DNA from: Cloacimonetes bacterium UBA3900
GTDB taxonomy: Bacteria > Cloacimonadota > Cloacimonadia > Cloacimonadales > Cloacimonadaceae
Direction of reading: 5' to 3'
Assembly (NCBI GenBank): GCA_002391675.1
Contig: DGFM01000040.1
Span: 1 to 15,174 of the forward strand
Length of the DNA stretch: 15,174 nucleotides
The translations under genes and the position numbers were made by a program. Every line of letters begins with the position of its first letter. The stretch's first letter is position 1. Positions 7,261 through 14,673 of the stretch are shown piece after piece. The notes beneath the pieces are model-generated. The model did no database searches. It was not told where the DNA came from and saw nothing but the letters and a program-made list of their open reading frames with translations.

Positions 7261-7830
7261 TTAGGTTCCTGCTTTACCGGCTTTGATGACCACGTATTCA
7301 TCGTGGTAGCGGATGCCTTTGCCTTTGTAGTTTTCAGGCGGACGGCACTTGCGTATTTCAGCGGCAAAGTGACCCACCAATTGCTTGTCCATCCCTTTGA
7401 CGCGGATGATGCTGGTGAGGTCGTTACGTGTTGTTTTGCTACGAGGTGCGGCTTCGGCTTCCACTGTGAGACCTTCGGGAATCTCCATCACGATATCGTG
7501 AGAATATCCCAGGTTGAGCTTCAGCCAGGGGCCCATCAGCTCGGCATTATAGCCGGTGCCGATCACGTGTAAAGTAATTGTGTAACCTTCTGTTACACCC
7601 GTGACCATATTCTGCAGCAGGGCGCGTGTGAGACCGTGGAAAGCGCGCTGGCTCTTGCTGTCGTCTCTGCGCTTCACGTGCAGCATATCGTCTTCGATAT
7701 CGAGGCTGATGCCATCAAGCAGCTGATATTCCAGCTTGCCCAGCTTGCCGCTGGCGGTCACCAGACCTTCTTTGGAAACTTCTATCTTCACATCATTTAG
7801 TTTGATGGGAGCTCTTCCTATACGTGACAT
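7261..7830 (-). CDS. rplF: Large-subunit ribosomal protein L6
   Basis: L6 lies near the sarcin-ricin loop and the factor-binding site of the 50S and has two homologous domains. The 189-residue product is somewhat longer than the usual ~178. It begins MSRIGRAPIKL and contains HVIGTGYNAEL (88-98). It carries the C-terminal signature PPENYKGKGIRYHDE (164-178). GGGAGAG precedes the ATG. It sits between rpsH (12 bp) and rplR (17 bp). Confidence 0.97.
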   Translation of the reverse strand: MSRIGRAPIKLNDVKIEVSKEGLVTASGKLGKLEYQLLDGISLDIEDDMLHVKRRDDSKSQRAFHGLTRALLQNMVTGVTEGYTITLHVIGTGYNAELMGPWLKLNLGYSHDIVMEIPEGLTVEAEAAPRSKTTRNDLTSIIRVKGMDKQLVGHFAAEIRKCRPPENYKGKGIRYHDEYVVIKAGKAGT

Positions 7831-7842
7831 AATCTCTCTCCC

Positions 7843-8256
7843 TTACCAGACCTTGCAGATGTATTCTCCACCGACGCCGTTGATTCTGGCATCACGGTCC
7901 ACCATCACTCCGCTGGAGGTGGAGATGATGGCACAGCCGGTGTTGTTGTAGACACTTGGGATTTTGGCAGCTTTCACGTAAACGCGCCTTCCCGGTTTTG
8001 AGACACGGTCGATTCCCCTCATAACGGGCACTCCGTCATTGGTATAACGAAGGTTTACGAGGATGCGACGGTAGTTGATTTTTTGTTCCGGATCTTTCTC
8101 AAGCACTTGGGCGCTATTTACGAAGTTCTCTTCAGCGAGGATCTTCACGATGGCTTCAGTGAGCTTATTGTGATTTACTATCACCTGAGGATGTCCGGCA
8201 CGATATGCATTGCGGATCTTGGTCAATGCATCAGCTATCGGATCAGATATGCTCAT
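7843..8256 (-). CDS. rpsH: Small-subunit ribosomal protein S8
   Basis: S8 is a primary 16S rRNA binder of the central domain. In E. coli it also represses the spc operon by binding mRNA at rplE; whether that happens here cannot be read from the sequence. The 137-residue product has DPIADALTKIRNA (5-17), RVSKPGRRVY (84-93), the ISTSSGVM turn (111-118) and GVGGEYICKVW at the end, all family hallmarks. GGAGG lies six bases before the ATG. It is slightly longer than the usual ~130 because of a few residues in the middle loop. Confidence 0.97.
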   Translation of the reverse strand: MSISDPIADALTKIRNAYRAGHPQVIVNHNKLTEAIVKILAEENFVNSAQVLEKDPEQKINYRRILVNLRYTNDGVPVMRGIDRVSKPGRRVYVKAAKIPSVYNNTGCAIISTSSGVMVDRDARINGVGGEYICKVW

Positions 8257-8276
8257 TAATTTCCTCCATTAATGGC

Positions 8277-8462
8277 TTACCAGCTTGCACGGGTGACTCC
8301 AGGGATCTTTCCCATGGAAGCATACTTGCGGAAGCAGAGACGGCACATACCAAAGTCTCTCATATAGGCACGGGGCCTTCCGCAGACCTTGCAGCGGTTG
8401 TATTTTCTTACTTTAAATTTAGGTGTGCGTTGTTGCTTGATAATCATGGATTTTTTAGCCAC
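8277..8462 (-). CDS. rpsN: Small-subunit ribosomal protein S14, zinc type (GTG start)
   Basis: S14 helps assemble the 30S head near S3 and S10. This is the short 61-residue zinc form (type Z), not the ~100-residue zinc-free form. Cysteines C24, C27, C40 and C43 form two CxxC pairs (CKVC and CRLC). The C-terminus KIPGVTRASW is canonical. The start codon is GTG (8460-8462), required by the conserved MAKKSMI N-terminus and supported by GGAGG seven bases upstream (8470-8474). Position between rplE and rpsH is standard. Confidence 0.97.
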   Translation of the reverse strand: MAKKSMIIKQQRTPKFKVRKYNRCKVCGRPRAYMRDFGMCRLCFRKYASMGKIPGVTRASW

Positions 8463-8474
8463 TTCAAATCCTCC

Positions 8475-9026
8475 TTATTCTTTACGCTCAAACGGCATAC
8501 CCATTTCTCTGAGCAGCTCGCGGCATTCTTCATCAGTATTTGCCGTGGTCACGATGGTGATATTGAGTCCACGGATGGCATCTATCTTATCATACTCGAT
8601 TTCCGGGAAAACGGTCTGTTCCTTGATGCCCATGCTATAATTGCCACGGCCATCAAAAGCATCTGCCGGAACGCCACGGAAGTCCCTGATACGGGGGATG
8701 GTGATGGATACCAGCCTGTCAAAAAACTCATACATCACATCATCACGCAGAGTCACCTTGCAGCCGATGGGCATACCCTGGCGCAATTTGAAGTTTGAGA
8801 TAGACTTGCGGGCCTTGGTGATGATGGGTTTTCTGCCTGTGATGAGCTCCATATCTTTGACGGCGTTATCCAGGATCGCTTTGTTTTGAGTGGCGATCCC
8901 CACGCCCATGCTCACCACGATCTTCACCATTTTCGGCACTTGATGAGGGTTTGTATATTCAAAGCGTTTCCTCAGTGCGGGAATCACTTTGCTCTTGTAA
9001 TGTTCTTTCAAACGTGTTGTTGTCAT
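8475..9026 (-). CDS. rplE: Large-subunit ribosomal protein L5
   Basis: L5 binds 5S rRNA, sits in the central protuberance and contacts P-site tRNA and S13. The 183-residue product has VVSMGVG (37-43), the ITGRKPIITKARKSISNFK region within 62-80 and the signature FDGRGNYSMGIKEQTVFPEI (124-143). It ends MGMPFERKE. AAGGAG lies six bases before the ATG. The gap to rplX is 11 bp. Confidence 0.98.
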   Translation of the reverse strand: MTTTRLKEHYKSKVIPALRKRFEYTNPHQVPKMVKIVVSMGVGIATQNKAILDNAVKDMELITGRKPIITKARKSISNFKLRQGMPIGCKVTLRDDVMYEFFDRLVSITIPRIRDFRGVPADAFDGRGNYSMGIKEQTVFPEIEYDKIDAIRGLNITIVTTANTDEECRELLREMGMPFERKE

Positions 9027-9037
9027 TTCATGCTCCT

Positions 9038-9358
9038 TTACAGCTCGTCATGAGTCTTGCTGCACACACGAATGCGGCTGCCGTCTGGACGGGTAATCAT
9101 CACAGGTTTGGTCACCATATTTTGCTTTTCGTTGAAGAGCATCACGTTGGAAGCGTGGATGGGGGCTTCCTTATTGATGATCCCACCCTGGGGGTTTGTC
9201 TGCGAAGGCTTGGCATGTTTTTTGATCATGTGCACTCTTTCCACGATGACCCTGTTGGTCTTGGGGAAAGTCTTGAGGATGCGGCCTTTCTTGCCTTTAT
9301 CCTCGCCACTGATCACGATCACAAAATCGCCTTTCTTAAGTTTTAGCTTTTCGGACAT
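9038..9358 (-). CDS. rplX: Large-subunit ribosomal protein L24
   Basis: L24 is an early 50S assembly initiator that binds the 5' part of 23S rRNA near the tunnel exit. The 106-residue product has an N-terminal KOW motif (KKGDFVIVISGEDKGKKG, 8-25). It then has the NRVIVERVHMIKKH stretch and a GGIINKEAPIHASNVML segment. AGGAGT lies five bases before the ATG. Length and order (rplN-rplX-rplE) are normal. Confidence 0.97.
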   Translation of the reverse strand: MSEKLKLKKGDFVIVISGEDKGKKGRILKTFPKTNRVIVERVHMIKKHAKPSQTNPQGGIINKEAPIHASNVMLFNEKQNMVTKPVMITRPDGSRIRVCSKTHDEL

Positions 9359-9367
9359 ATTCTACTC

Positions 9368-9736
9368 CTACAGCACTTCAGGTGCCAAAGACACTATCTT
9401 CATATATTGGGCATCGCGCAGCTCACGGGCCACGGGGCCAAAGATACGCGTGCCTTTGGGTTCGTGTTTTTCGTCGATGATCACAGCAGCGTTATCTGCA
9501 AAACGCACGTAGGAGCCGTCTGGACGACGCACTTCTTTGGCTGTGCGCACGATCACGGCTCTTTCGATGGTGCCTTTTTTGACTTTTCCACCGGGAGTTG
9601 CAGATTTGATGGCCACCACTATGACGTCACCTAAAGAGGCATACTTACGTTTGGAGCCGCCTAACACCTTGATGCACATTGCTCTTCTGGCACCGGAGTT
9701 ATCGGCGATATTCAGGACGGTTTGCACTTGAATCAT
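9368..9736 (-). CDS. rplN: Large-subunit ribosomal protein L14
   Basis: L14 forms intersubunit bridge B8 with 16S rRNA and is the docking site of the silencing factor RsfS in bacteria that have it. The 122-residue product is exactly the family length. It shows LNIADNSGARRAMCI (8-22), KVLGGSKRKYASLGDVI and the closing GTRIFGPVAREL (95-106). GGGAG lies six bases before the ATG, and the stop is TAG. It is very conserved, with no oddities. Confidence 0.98.
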   Translation of the reverse strand: MIQVQTVLNIADNSGARRAMCIKVLGGSKRKYASLGDVIVVAIKSATPGGKVKKGTIERAVIVRTAKEVRRPDGSYVRFADNAAVIIDEKHEPKGTRIFGPVARELRDAQYMKIVSLAPEVL

Positions 9737-9747
9737 TCCAAACTCCC

Positions 9748-10002
9748 TTATTTACTTCTTTCGATGACCTTGTGAAGGGTCCAACGTTTACGGGCGCTCA
9801 TGGGACGTGACTCCATAATCTGTACGGTATCGCCTTCATGAGCCTCATTGAGTTCATCGTGAGCCATAAACTTTTTGTGACGGCGCACGGTTTTCTTGTA
9901 TAGTGGATGGGTATACTGGCGTTGTACGCGGACGACGATGGTTTTGTCGGCCTTGTCGCTCACCACTATTCCCTGTCTTATCATTTTACGATTGAGAGAC
10001 AC
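9748..10002 (-). CDS. rpsQ: Small-subunit ribosomal protein S17 (GTG start)
   Basis: S17 is a primary 16S rRNA binder of the 5' domain with an OB fold. The 84-residue product has the core GIVVSDKADKTIVVRV (11-26), RHKKFMAHDE (41-50) and GDTVQIMESRPMSARKRW (57-74). The chosen start is GTG (10000-10002), with a GAGG eight bases upstream. An internal ATG at codon 7 would leave an unusually short N-terminus and has no good site. It lies between rpmC (5 bp) and rplN (11 bp). Confidence 0.96.
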   Translation of the reverse strand: MSLNRKMIRQGIVVSDKADKTIVVRVQRQYTHPLYKKTVRRHKKFMAHDELNEAHEGDTVQIMESRPMSARKRWTLHKVIERSK

Positions 10003-10007
10003 TTTCT

Positions 10008-10208
10008 TTACCTCGCTATCTTTTGCTCTTTTTCTTTGGTGATGGTGTGAATACGGGCGATTTCCCTTCTCACCTCACGCAGTCTGTCTGGTCTGTCGAT
10101 CAGGTTTTTGGCTTTTTGAAAGCGAAGGTTAAAGAGCTCAGTTCTCAGCTCTTCCAGCCTTTCGTTGAGTTCTTCCGGCTTGAGTTCACGCAGTTCGTTT
10201 ATCTTCAT
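10008..10208 (-). CDS. rpmC: Large-subunit ribosomal protein L29
   Basis: L29 is a two-helix 50S protein at the tunnel exit, beside L23, near the docking site of trigger factor and SRP. The 66-residue product has the family's ELRELKPEELNERLEELRTE, over 5-24, then LFNLRFQKA (25-33). A basic second helix ends in REIARIHTI. Its ATG overlaps the rplP stop (ATGA), so it depends on coupling to rplP. The five-base gap to rpsQ continues this tight packing. Confidence 0.97.
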   Translation of the reverse strand: MKINELRELKPEELNERLEELRTELFNLRFQKAKNLIDRPDRLREVRREIARIHTITKEKEQKIAR

Positions 10209-10624
10209 AGCTCTATTCCTTCTCTGGCGACCAGCTTGGTCTTGATAGGTAGTTTATGTGCGGCCAGGCGCATAGCTTCCTTGGCAACATCGAGACCGAC
10301 TCCATCCAGCTCAAACAGTACGCGGCCGGGTCTGACGACGGCTACCCAATATTCTGGGGCGCCTTTTCCCTTTCCCATGCGCGTTTCAGCGGGTTTTGAA
10401 GTGATGGGTTTATCCGGAAATATGCGAATCCACACCTTACCCACACGTTTCATATGACGAGTGATAGCAATACGGGCAGCCTCGATCTGACGGCTGGTGA
10501 TGAAGGCATCCTCAAGGGCGATCAGGCCGTAGTTGCCAAAACTGACCTGGTTTCCTGTCCAAGCCATGCCTCTGCGGCGTCCTTTCATCATCTTGCGGTG
10601 TCTTACTTTCTTTGGTGCTAACAT
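10205..10624 (-). CDS. rplP: Large-subunit ribosomal protein L16
   Basis: L16 lies close to the A-site tRNA elbow and organises the peptidyl-transferase region. The 139-residue product starts MLAPKKVRHRKMMKGR, with the family motifs GLIALEDAFITSRQIEAAR (33-51) and TRMGKGKGAPEYWVA (81-95). R82 corresponds to E. coli R81, which is hydroxylated there. Whether this organism modifies it is unknown. AGGAGT lies seven bases upstream of the ATG. The stop overlaps the rpmC start by four bases. Confidence 0.98.
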   Translation of the reverse strand: MLAPKKVRHRKMMKGRRRGMAWTGNQVSFGNYGLIALEDAFITSRQIEAARIAITRHMKRVGKVWIRIFPDKPITSKPAETRMGKGKGAPEYWVAVVRPGRVLFELDGVGLDVAKEAMRLAAHKLPIKTKLVAREGIEL

Positions 10625-10635
10625 CTTAATTACTC

Positions 10636-11283
10636 CTAATTCAGGATGTCGCCTTTATAGATCCACACCTTGATGCCGATCACGCCGTAGGTGGTATGTG
10701 CTTCCACCAGGGCATAGTCGATATTGGCTCTGAGGGTGTGGAGCGGGGTGCGACCCTGTTTATAACGCTCGGTTCGGGCGATTTCTGCGCCGCCTAAGCG
10801 TCCTGATACCTGAACTTTGACGCCCTCTGCGCCTTCTCTCATCACGTTGCGCATTGCCATTTTCATGGCGCGGCGGAAGGAGACACGCTCTTCCAGCTGA
10901 CGGGCAATCTCATAGCCCACCAGGCGGGCGTCCAACCACATCTTATCGATCTGTTCAACGTTGATCTTCACCACGATGGGGTTGGTACGTTTCTTATTGA
11001 CCAAGACGTACATCTCACTACGCAGCCTTTCGATGTCCTCGCCCTTCTTTCCGATGACGAGTCCGGGACGTGCGGTGTGGATATTGATGGTGATAGAATT
11101 GGTCTTTCTACTGATATGAATCTTGGATACCATCTTCTGGTCAAGGCGCTTGCGGATATACTCGCGGATTTTGATATCTTCATGCAGGTATTCCACATAG
11201 GCATCACCTTGGGCAAACCAGATGGAATCGGTATCTCTATTAACGCCGAGGCGATAAAGTATTGGATTGATCTTCTGTCCCAA
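10636..11283 (-). CDS. rpsC: Small-subunit ribosomal protein S3 (TTG start)
   Basis: S3 forms part of the mRNA entry tunnel and its helicase activity with S4 and S5. The 215-residue product has a type II KH domain with the loop GKKG (78-81, in GLVIGKKGEDIERL). The C-terminal domain carries GAEGVKVQVSGRLGGAEIAR and YKQGRTPLHTLRANIDY. The invariant N-terminus MGQKINP places the start at TTG (11281-11283). GGAGG (11290-11294) is six bases upstream and lies in the terminal Glu codons of rplV. The rplV TAA is one base from the TTG. Confidence 0.98.
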   Translation of the reverse strand: MGQKINPILYRLGVNRDTDSIWFAQGDAYVEYLHEDIKIREYIRKRLDQKMVSKIHISRKTNSITINIHTARPGLVIGKKGEDIERLRSEMYVLVNKKRTNPIVVKINVEQIDKMWLDARLVGYEIARQLEERVSFRRAMKMAMRNVMREGAEGVKVQVSGRLGGAEIARTERYKQGRTPLHTLRANIDYALVEAHTTYGVIGIKVWIYKGDILN

Positions 11284-11284
11284 T

Positions 11285-11632
11285 TTATTCCTCCTCTTCC
11301 TGGCTCGCGATTTTCAGGGCTATATGACAGGTGGGCTTGCGAATCATAAACGCACGGCCTTGAGCACGTGGCATATAACGCTTCATCTGAGGGCCTTCGT
11401 CTGCCGTTGCATGAGAAACATACATGGTTTCGAGGTCCAGTCTCGGTTCTTTTTGCTGGGCATTGGCGATGGCCGAATCCAGTAGTTTATTGATGATGGC
11501 GGCAGAGCGGCGACGTGAGAACTTGAGCAAACGCTGCGCTTCCGGGACACTCTTGTTGCGGATGGTATCCAGCACCAAGCGAGCTTTGCGGGCTGAGCCG
11601 CGGACAAATTTAAGTTTTGCTGTTGCTTCCAT
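11285..11632 (-). CDS. rplV: Large-subunit ribosomal protein L22
   Basis: L22 reaches from the 50S surface into the exit tunnel. Its beta-hairpin loop, with L4, forms the constriction where macrolide-resistance mutations occur in other bacteria. The 115-residue product has RGSARKARLVLDTIRNK (11-27) and the hairpin EGPQMKRYMPRAQGRAF (79-95), followed by IRKPTCHI. The four terminal Glu residues (EEEE) double as the ribosome binding site of rpsC. Its own ribosome binding site is weak (AGGATAGG). Confidence 0.97.
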   Translation of the reverse strand: MEATAKLKFVRGSARKARLVLDTIRNKSVPEAQRLLKFSRRRSAAIINKLLDSAIANAQQKEPRLDLETMYVSHATADEGPQMKRYMPRAQGRAFMIRKPTCHIALKIASQEEEE

Positions 11633-11644
11633 GTTTACCTATCC

Positions 11645-11920
11645 TTATCTGCCTTTCTTCTTTTTATCTTTGTGACCGCGATAGGTGCGCGTGGGGGAAA
11701 ACTCGCCCAGCTTATGACCAACCATATTCTCCGTAACATACACGGGAACAAACTTCTGGCCATTGTGCACCGAAAAAGTGTGGCCGATAAAGGAAGGCAG
11801 GATCATTGAGCGGCGCGACCAAGTCTTGATCACGTTTTTCTTGTTTGTTTGGTTGAGGGCTTCCACCTTCTTGAGCAGGTGGTCGTCTACAAAGGGACCT
11901 TTCTTAATTGAACGTGCCAT
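11645..11920 (-). CDS. rpsS: Small-subunit ribosomal protein S19
   Basis: S19 sits in the 30S head beside S13 and S14 and contacts the large subunit. The 91-residue product starts MARSIKKGPFVDDHLLKKV and carries IKTWSRRSMILP (31-42) and ENMVGHKLGEFSPTR (64-78). It ends in a Lys-rich tail. GGGAG lies upstream of the ATG. Order rplB-rpsS-rplV is canonical. Confidence 0.98.
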   Translation of the reverse strand: MARSIKKGPFVDDHLLKKVEALNQTNKKNVIKTWSRRSMILPSFIGHTFSVHNGQKFVPVYVTENMVGHKLGEFSPTRTYRGHKDKKKKGR

Positions 11921-11933
11921 TATCTATTCTCCC

Positions 11934-12764
11934 TTATCTCTTTTTAACCGCTTTCACGATGTATTTATCACTGTATTTCTTGCTCTTGCGAGTCTTACCG
12001 CCCTTGGACGGCTTGCCCCAAGGCGACTTAGGATGACCACCACCGGACGTCTTGCCTTCACCACCACCCATGGGGTGATCCACGGGGTTCATGGCAACAC
12101 CGCGCACGTTGGGACGGATGCCCATCCAGCGTTTGCGGCCGGCCTTACCCAGGGAGATCAGGCTATGGTCACTATTGCTGACACTGCCCAGGGTCGCAAG
12201 GCATTCTTTGCGAATCAGGTGCACATCGTTTGAGGGCATCTTCACATGGACGTAGTCGCCATCTTTGGCCACCACTTGACCGAAGGTGCCGGCGCTGCGG
12301 GCGATCTGGCCGCCACGACCGCGCTTGAGTTCGATATTGTGCACTGTGCTTCCCAGGGGAATCTTTTCCAGAGGAAGGGCGTTCCCAACCGCTACTTCGG
12401 CGTCGGGACCGCTCATCACTTTGCTGCCAACTTCCAAGCCTTCCGGTGCTATGATGTAGCGCTTCTCGCCATCTACATAGTGCAAAAGAGCGATACGCGC
12501 TGTGCGGTTGGGATCGTATTCGATGGTGGCGACTTTGGCGGGAATGCCAATCTTGTCGCGCTTGAAATCTATGATCCTGTAGTGACGACGGTGTCCACCA
12601 CCACGATGACGGCAGGTGATGCGTCCCTGGTTGTTGCGTCCACCGCTTTTGCGAACTGGCTTGAGCAGAGACTTTTCTGGTTTGGTGCAGGTGATCTCCT
12701 CGAAGGAGTAACCGGTGCGAAAGCGCATAGACGGGGTGATAGGTTTATATTTCTTAATTCCCAT
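11934..12764 (-). CDS. rplB: Large-subunit ribosomal protein L2
   Basis: L2 is needed for subunit association, tRNA binding and peptidyl-transferase activity. The 276-residue product is the usual length. It has the N-terminal OB-like part (GRITCRHRGGGHRRHYRIIDFKR, spread over 47-69) and an SH3-like part. The C-terminal motif is GVAMNPVDHPMGGGEG (222-237). H230 corresponds to the functionally important H229 of E. coli. The residue two beyond it is Met rather than His, as in many bacteria. The tail is basic. GAGGT lies six bases before the ATG. Confidence 0.98.
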   Translation of the reverse strand: MGIKKYKPITPSMRFRTGYSFEEITCTKPEKSLLKPVRKSGGRNNQGRITCRHRGGGHRRHYRIIDFKRDKIGIPAKVATIEYDPNRTARIALLHYVDGEKRYIIAPEGLEVGSKVMSGPDAEVAVGNALPLEKIPLGSTVHNIELKRGRGGQIARSAGTFGQVVAKDGDYVHVKMPSNDVHLIRKECLATLGSVSNSDHSLISLGKAGRKRWMGIRPNVRGVAMNPVDHPMGGGEGKTSGGGHPKSPWGKPSKGGKTRKSKKYSDKYIVKAVKKR

Positions 12765-12777
12765 TTTTATACCTCAT

Positions 12778-13065
12778 TTATGCTTCAAAATCGGCGATGG
12801 TATCGCCTTCTCTAAGGGTGACAATCGCTTTCTTCCAATCCGGACGCTTGCCGTTGTAGCGGCCCAAACTCTTGGGCTTGCCAAACATACGAATAGTGTT
12901 GACGTTGATCACTTTCACCGAAAACACGTGTTCGATGGCTTTCTTGATCTCGATCTTATTGGCATTCATGCTCACACGGAAGGTGTAGGTGTTGTTGCTG
13001 GATGCCTGATGCGAGCTCTTTTCCGTGATGATCGGAGCGATAACTATATTGCGTGGATGGATCAT
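12778..13065 (-). CDS. rplW: Large-subunit ribosomal protein L23
   Basis: L23 is at the tunnel exit and docks trigger factor, SRP and the Sec translocon. The 95-residue product has IAPIITEKS (9-17), NTYTFRVSMNANKIEIKKAI, within 25-44, and VINVNTIRMFGKPK (52-65). Its ATG overlaps the rplD stop by four bases (ATGA), with GGAGG ten bases upstream inside rplD. This makes coupling to L4 synthesis likely. Confidence 0.97.
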   Translation of the reverse strand: MIHPRNIVIAPIITEKSSHQASSNNTYTFRVSMNANKIEIKKAIEHVFSVKVINVNTIRMFGKPKSLGRYNGKRPDWKKAIVTLREGDTIADFEA

Positions 13066-13697
13066 TTTGCAAAGACCTCCTCGACTTTTTTGAGTGCATC
13101 CTCGGTAAAGAGCAGGTAGCTGCTTTTGAGGATTTCATAAGCGTGCAAACTATCGGCACGGTCTGTCATCACATCCGGGATATTGGAAAAGGATTTCACG
13201 GTGGGGATGTGATGCCCGTCTGTGATTACAAGCTTGCGCCCACGTTCCGGAATCATGCGATTGAGCAGTTCCACGGCGCTCTTGGTGCTTGGTGTATCAA
13301 AATTGAGAGACTCCACGACAAACACGCGGCCGGCGCGTGCTCTGTCTGTAAGAGCCACTTTGAGGGCGAGACGCTTCTTGGTGCGCGGTATTTTGCGATA
13401 CCAATCTTTGGGATAGACCGCAAATGCACGGCCACCATGCACGCGGATGGGTGAACGGCGTGCACCCATACGGGCATTACCGGTGCCTTTCTGCTTGAAA
13501 AGCTTGCGTGTGCTGCCGGCGGTCATTGCACGGTTCTTCTTCTGAACGGTGCCCTGACGCTGATTGCCCAAATACATGGTAACCACTTCATGCAACAGCA
13601 CTTTCGGGGAGTTTACATCGACGTCAAAGATCACGGAGGGAAGTTCCACTTCTGCGACTTGCTGACCGGTTGAATCAAATTTTATTGCTTTAACCAT
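13062..13697 (-). CDS. rplD: Large-subunit ribosomal protein L4
   Basis: L4 extends a loop to the exit-tunnel constriction opposite L22. In gamma-proteobacteria it also represses the S10 operon by binding the leader RNA. The 211-residue product (about 10 longer than E. coli) has the tunnel loop around 59-90, including KQKGTGNARMGARRSP (68-83). The C-terminal Rossmann-like domain ends ALKKVEEVFAK. GGGAG lies upstream of the ATG. Whether it acts on the structured leader at 14784-14837 is only a possibility. Confidence 0.97.
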   Translation of the reverse strand: MVKAIKFDSTGQQVAEVELPSVIFDVDVNSPKVLLHEVVTMYLGNQRQGTVQKKNRAMTAGSTRKLFKQKGTGNARMGARRSPIRVHGGRAFAVYPKDWYRKIPRTKKRLALKVALTDRARAGRVFVVESLNFDTPSTKSAVELLNRMIPERGRKLVITDGHHIPTVKSFSNIPDVMTDRADSLHAYEILKSSYLLFTEDALKKVEEVFAK

Positions 13698-13710
13698 GTT
13701 ATCTCCCTAA

Positions 13711-14343
13711 TTAAGTTTCTTTCTGGATCAGGACCAGGGAATTACGATGGCCGGGCACGGCGCCTTTGACCATGATCAATCCATTTTCCAGATCCACTTT
13801 TGCCACTTTCAGATGACGGACGCTTACGCGTGCATTACCCATCTGACCGGGCAGTTTGGTGCCTTTGAAAACACGTGAGGGTGTGGCACTTTGACCGATG
13901 GAACCGGGACCGCGATAGGACTCATGAACGCCATGACTCTGCTCGAAGCCACCAAAATTGTGACGCTTCATCACGCCGGCAAAACCACGTCCCTTGGACT
14001 TGGCGGTGACGGTGACGGTATCTGTAATATCGAACATATCGACATTGAGCTCGGTTCCAACTTCATATGCGTCGATATCTTGTCCGTAGCTGGGACGGAA
14101 CTCGCGCAAATAACGATATAAGGGGCTGTCATTCTTCTTGAAATGACCAGCCACAGGACGGGGACAATTCTTTTCTTTGATCTCTTCATAACCCAGCTGA
14201 AGAGCGTCGTAACCATGATCTTCCACGCTGCGTTTGCTCACGATGCGGCAAGGACCGGCCTTCAATACGGTGACCGGTATGACTTTGCCATCGGAGTCAA
14301 ATATCTGCGTCATGCCTATTTTCTTACCAATCAATCCCAACAT
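13711..14343 (-). CDS. rplC: Large-subunit ribosomal protein L3
   Basis: L3 initiates 50S assembly and reaches toward the peptidyl-transferase centre. The 210-residue product begins MLGLIGKKIGMTQIF and has GRGFAGVMKRHNF (118-130), HGVHESYRGPGSIGQSATP (137-155) and the loop KLPGQMGNAR (163-172). Q167 aligns with the glutamine that PrmB methylates in E. coli L3. GGGAG lies seven bases before the ATG. The gap to rpsJ is three bases. Confidence 0.98.
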   Translation of the reverse strand: MLGLIGKKIGMTQIFDSDGKVIPVTVLKAGPCRIVSKRSVEDHGYDALQLGYEEIKEKNCPRPVAGHFKKNDSPLYRYLREFRPSYGQDIDAYEVGTELNVDMFDITDTVTVTAKSKGRGFAGVMKRHNFGGFEQSHGVHESYRGPGSIGQSATPSRVFKGTKLPGQMGNARVSVRHLKVAKVDLENGLIMVKGAVPGHRNSLVLIQKET

Positions 14344-14346
14344 GGC

Positions 14347-14673
14347 TTATCTCCCGGCGTTGGCCTTGATCTCGGCATGAACACCAGCAGGCAAATCCAA
14401 ATTCTTGAGGGCATTGGTCGTCTGCTGTGTAGGATTCATGATGTCGATCAATCTTTTGTGGACCAGCATCTGAAACTGGTCTTGTGATTTCTTATCAACA
14501 TGAGGTGAACGCAAGATCGTGTAAACAGACCTGTCTGTGGGAAGAGGAATGGGACCGACAACCTTGGCGCCTGTGCCTCGGGTGCTCTTTACAATCTCTG
14601 CCACAAAATGGTCAAGAAGACGATGATCGTATGCTTTCAACTTTATGCGGATGCGGTTGTCGTGTTGACTCAC
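14347..14673 (-). CDS. rpsJ: Small-subunit ribosomal protein S10 / NusE (GTG start)
   Basis: S10 is a 30S head protein and, as NusE, links RNA polymerase (through NusB and NusG) to ribosomes and antitermination. The product of 108 residues has the N-terminal RIRIKLKAYDHRLLD (7-21), GPIPLPT (40-46) and the loop-helix RSPHVDKKSQDQF (55-67). I start it at GTG 14671-14673, because GGAGG (14679-14683) is five bases upstream. A GTG four codons earlier (14683-14685) lies on the SD itself and lacks a site of its own. This start overlaps the stop of a small upstream ORF (GTGA). It is the first ribosomal gene of the unit. Confidence 0.96.
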   Translation of the reverse strand: MSQHDNRIRIKLKAYDHRLLDHFVAEIVKSTRGTGAKVVGPIPLPTDRSVYTILRSPHVDKKSQDQFQMLVHKRLIDIMNPTQQTTNALKNLDLPAGVHAEIKANAGR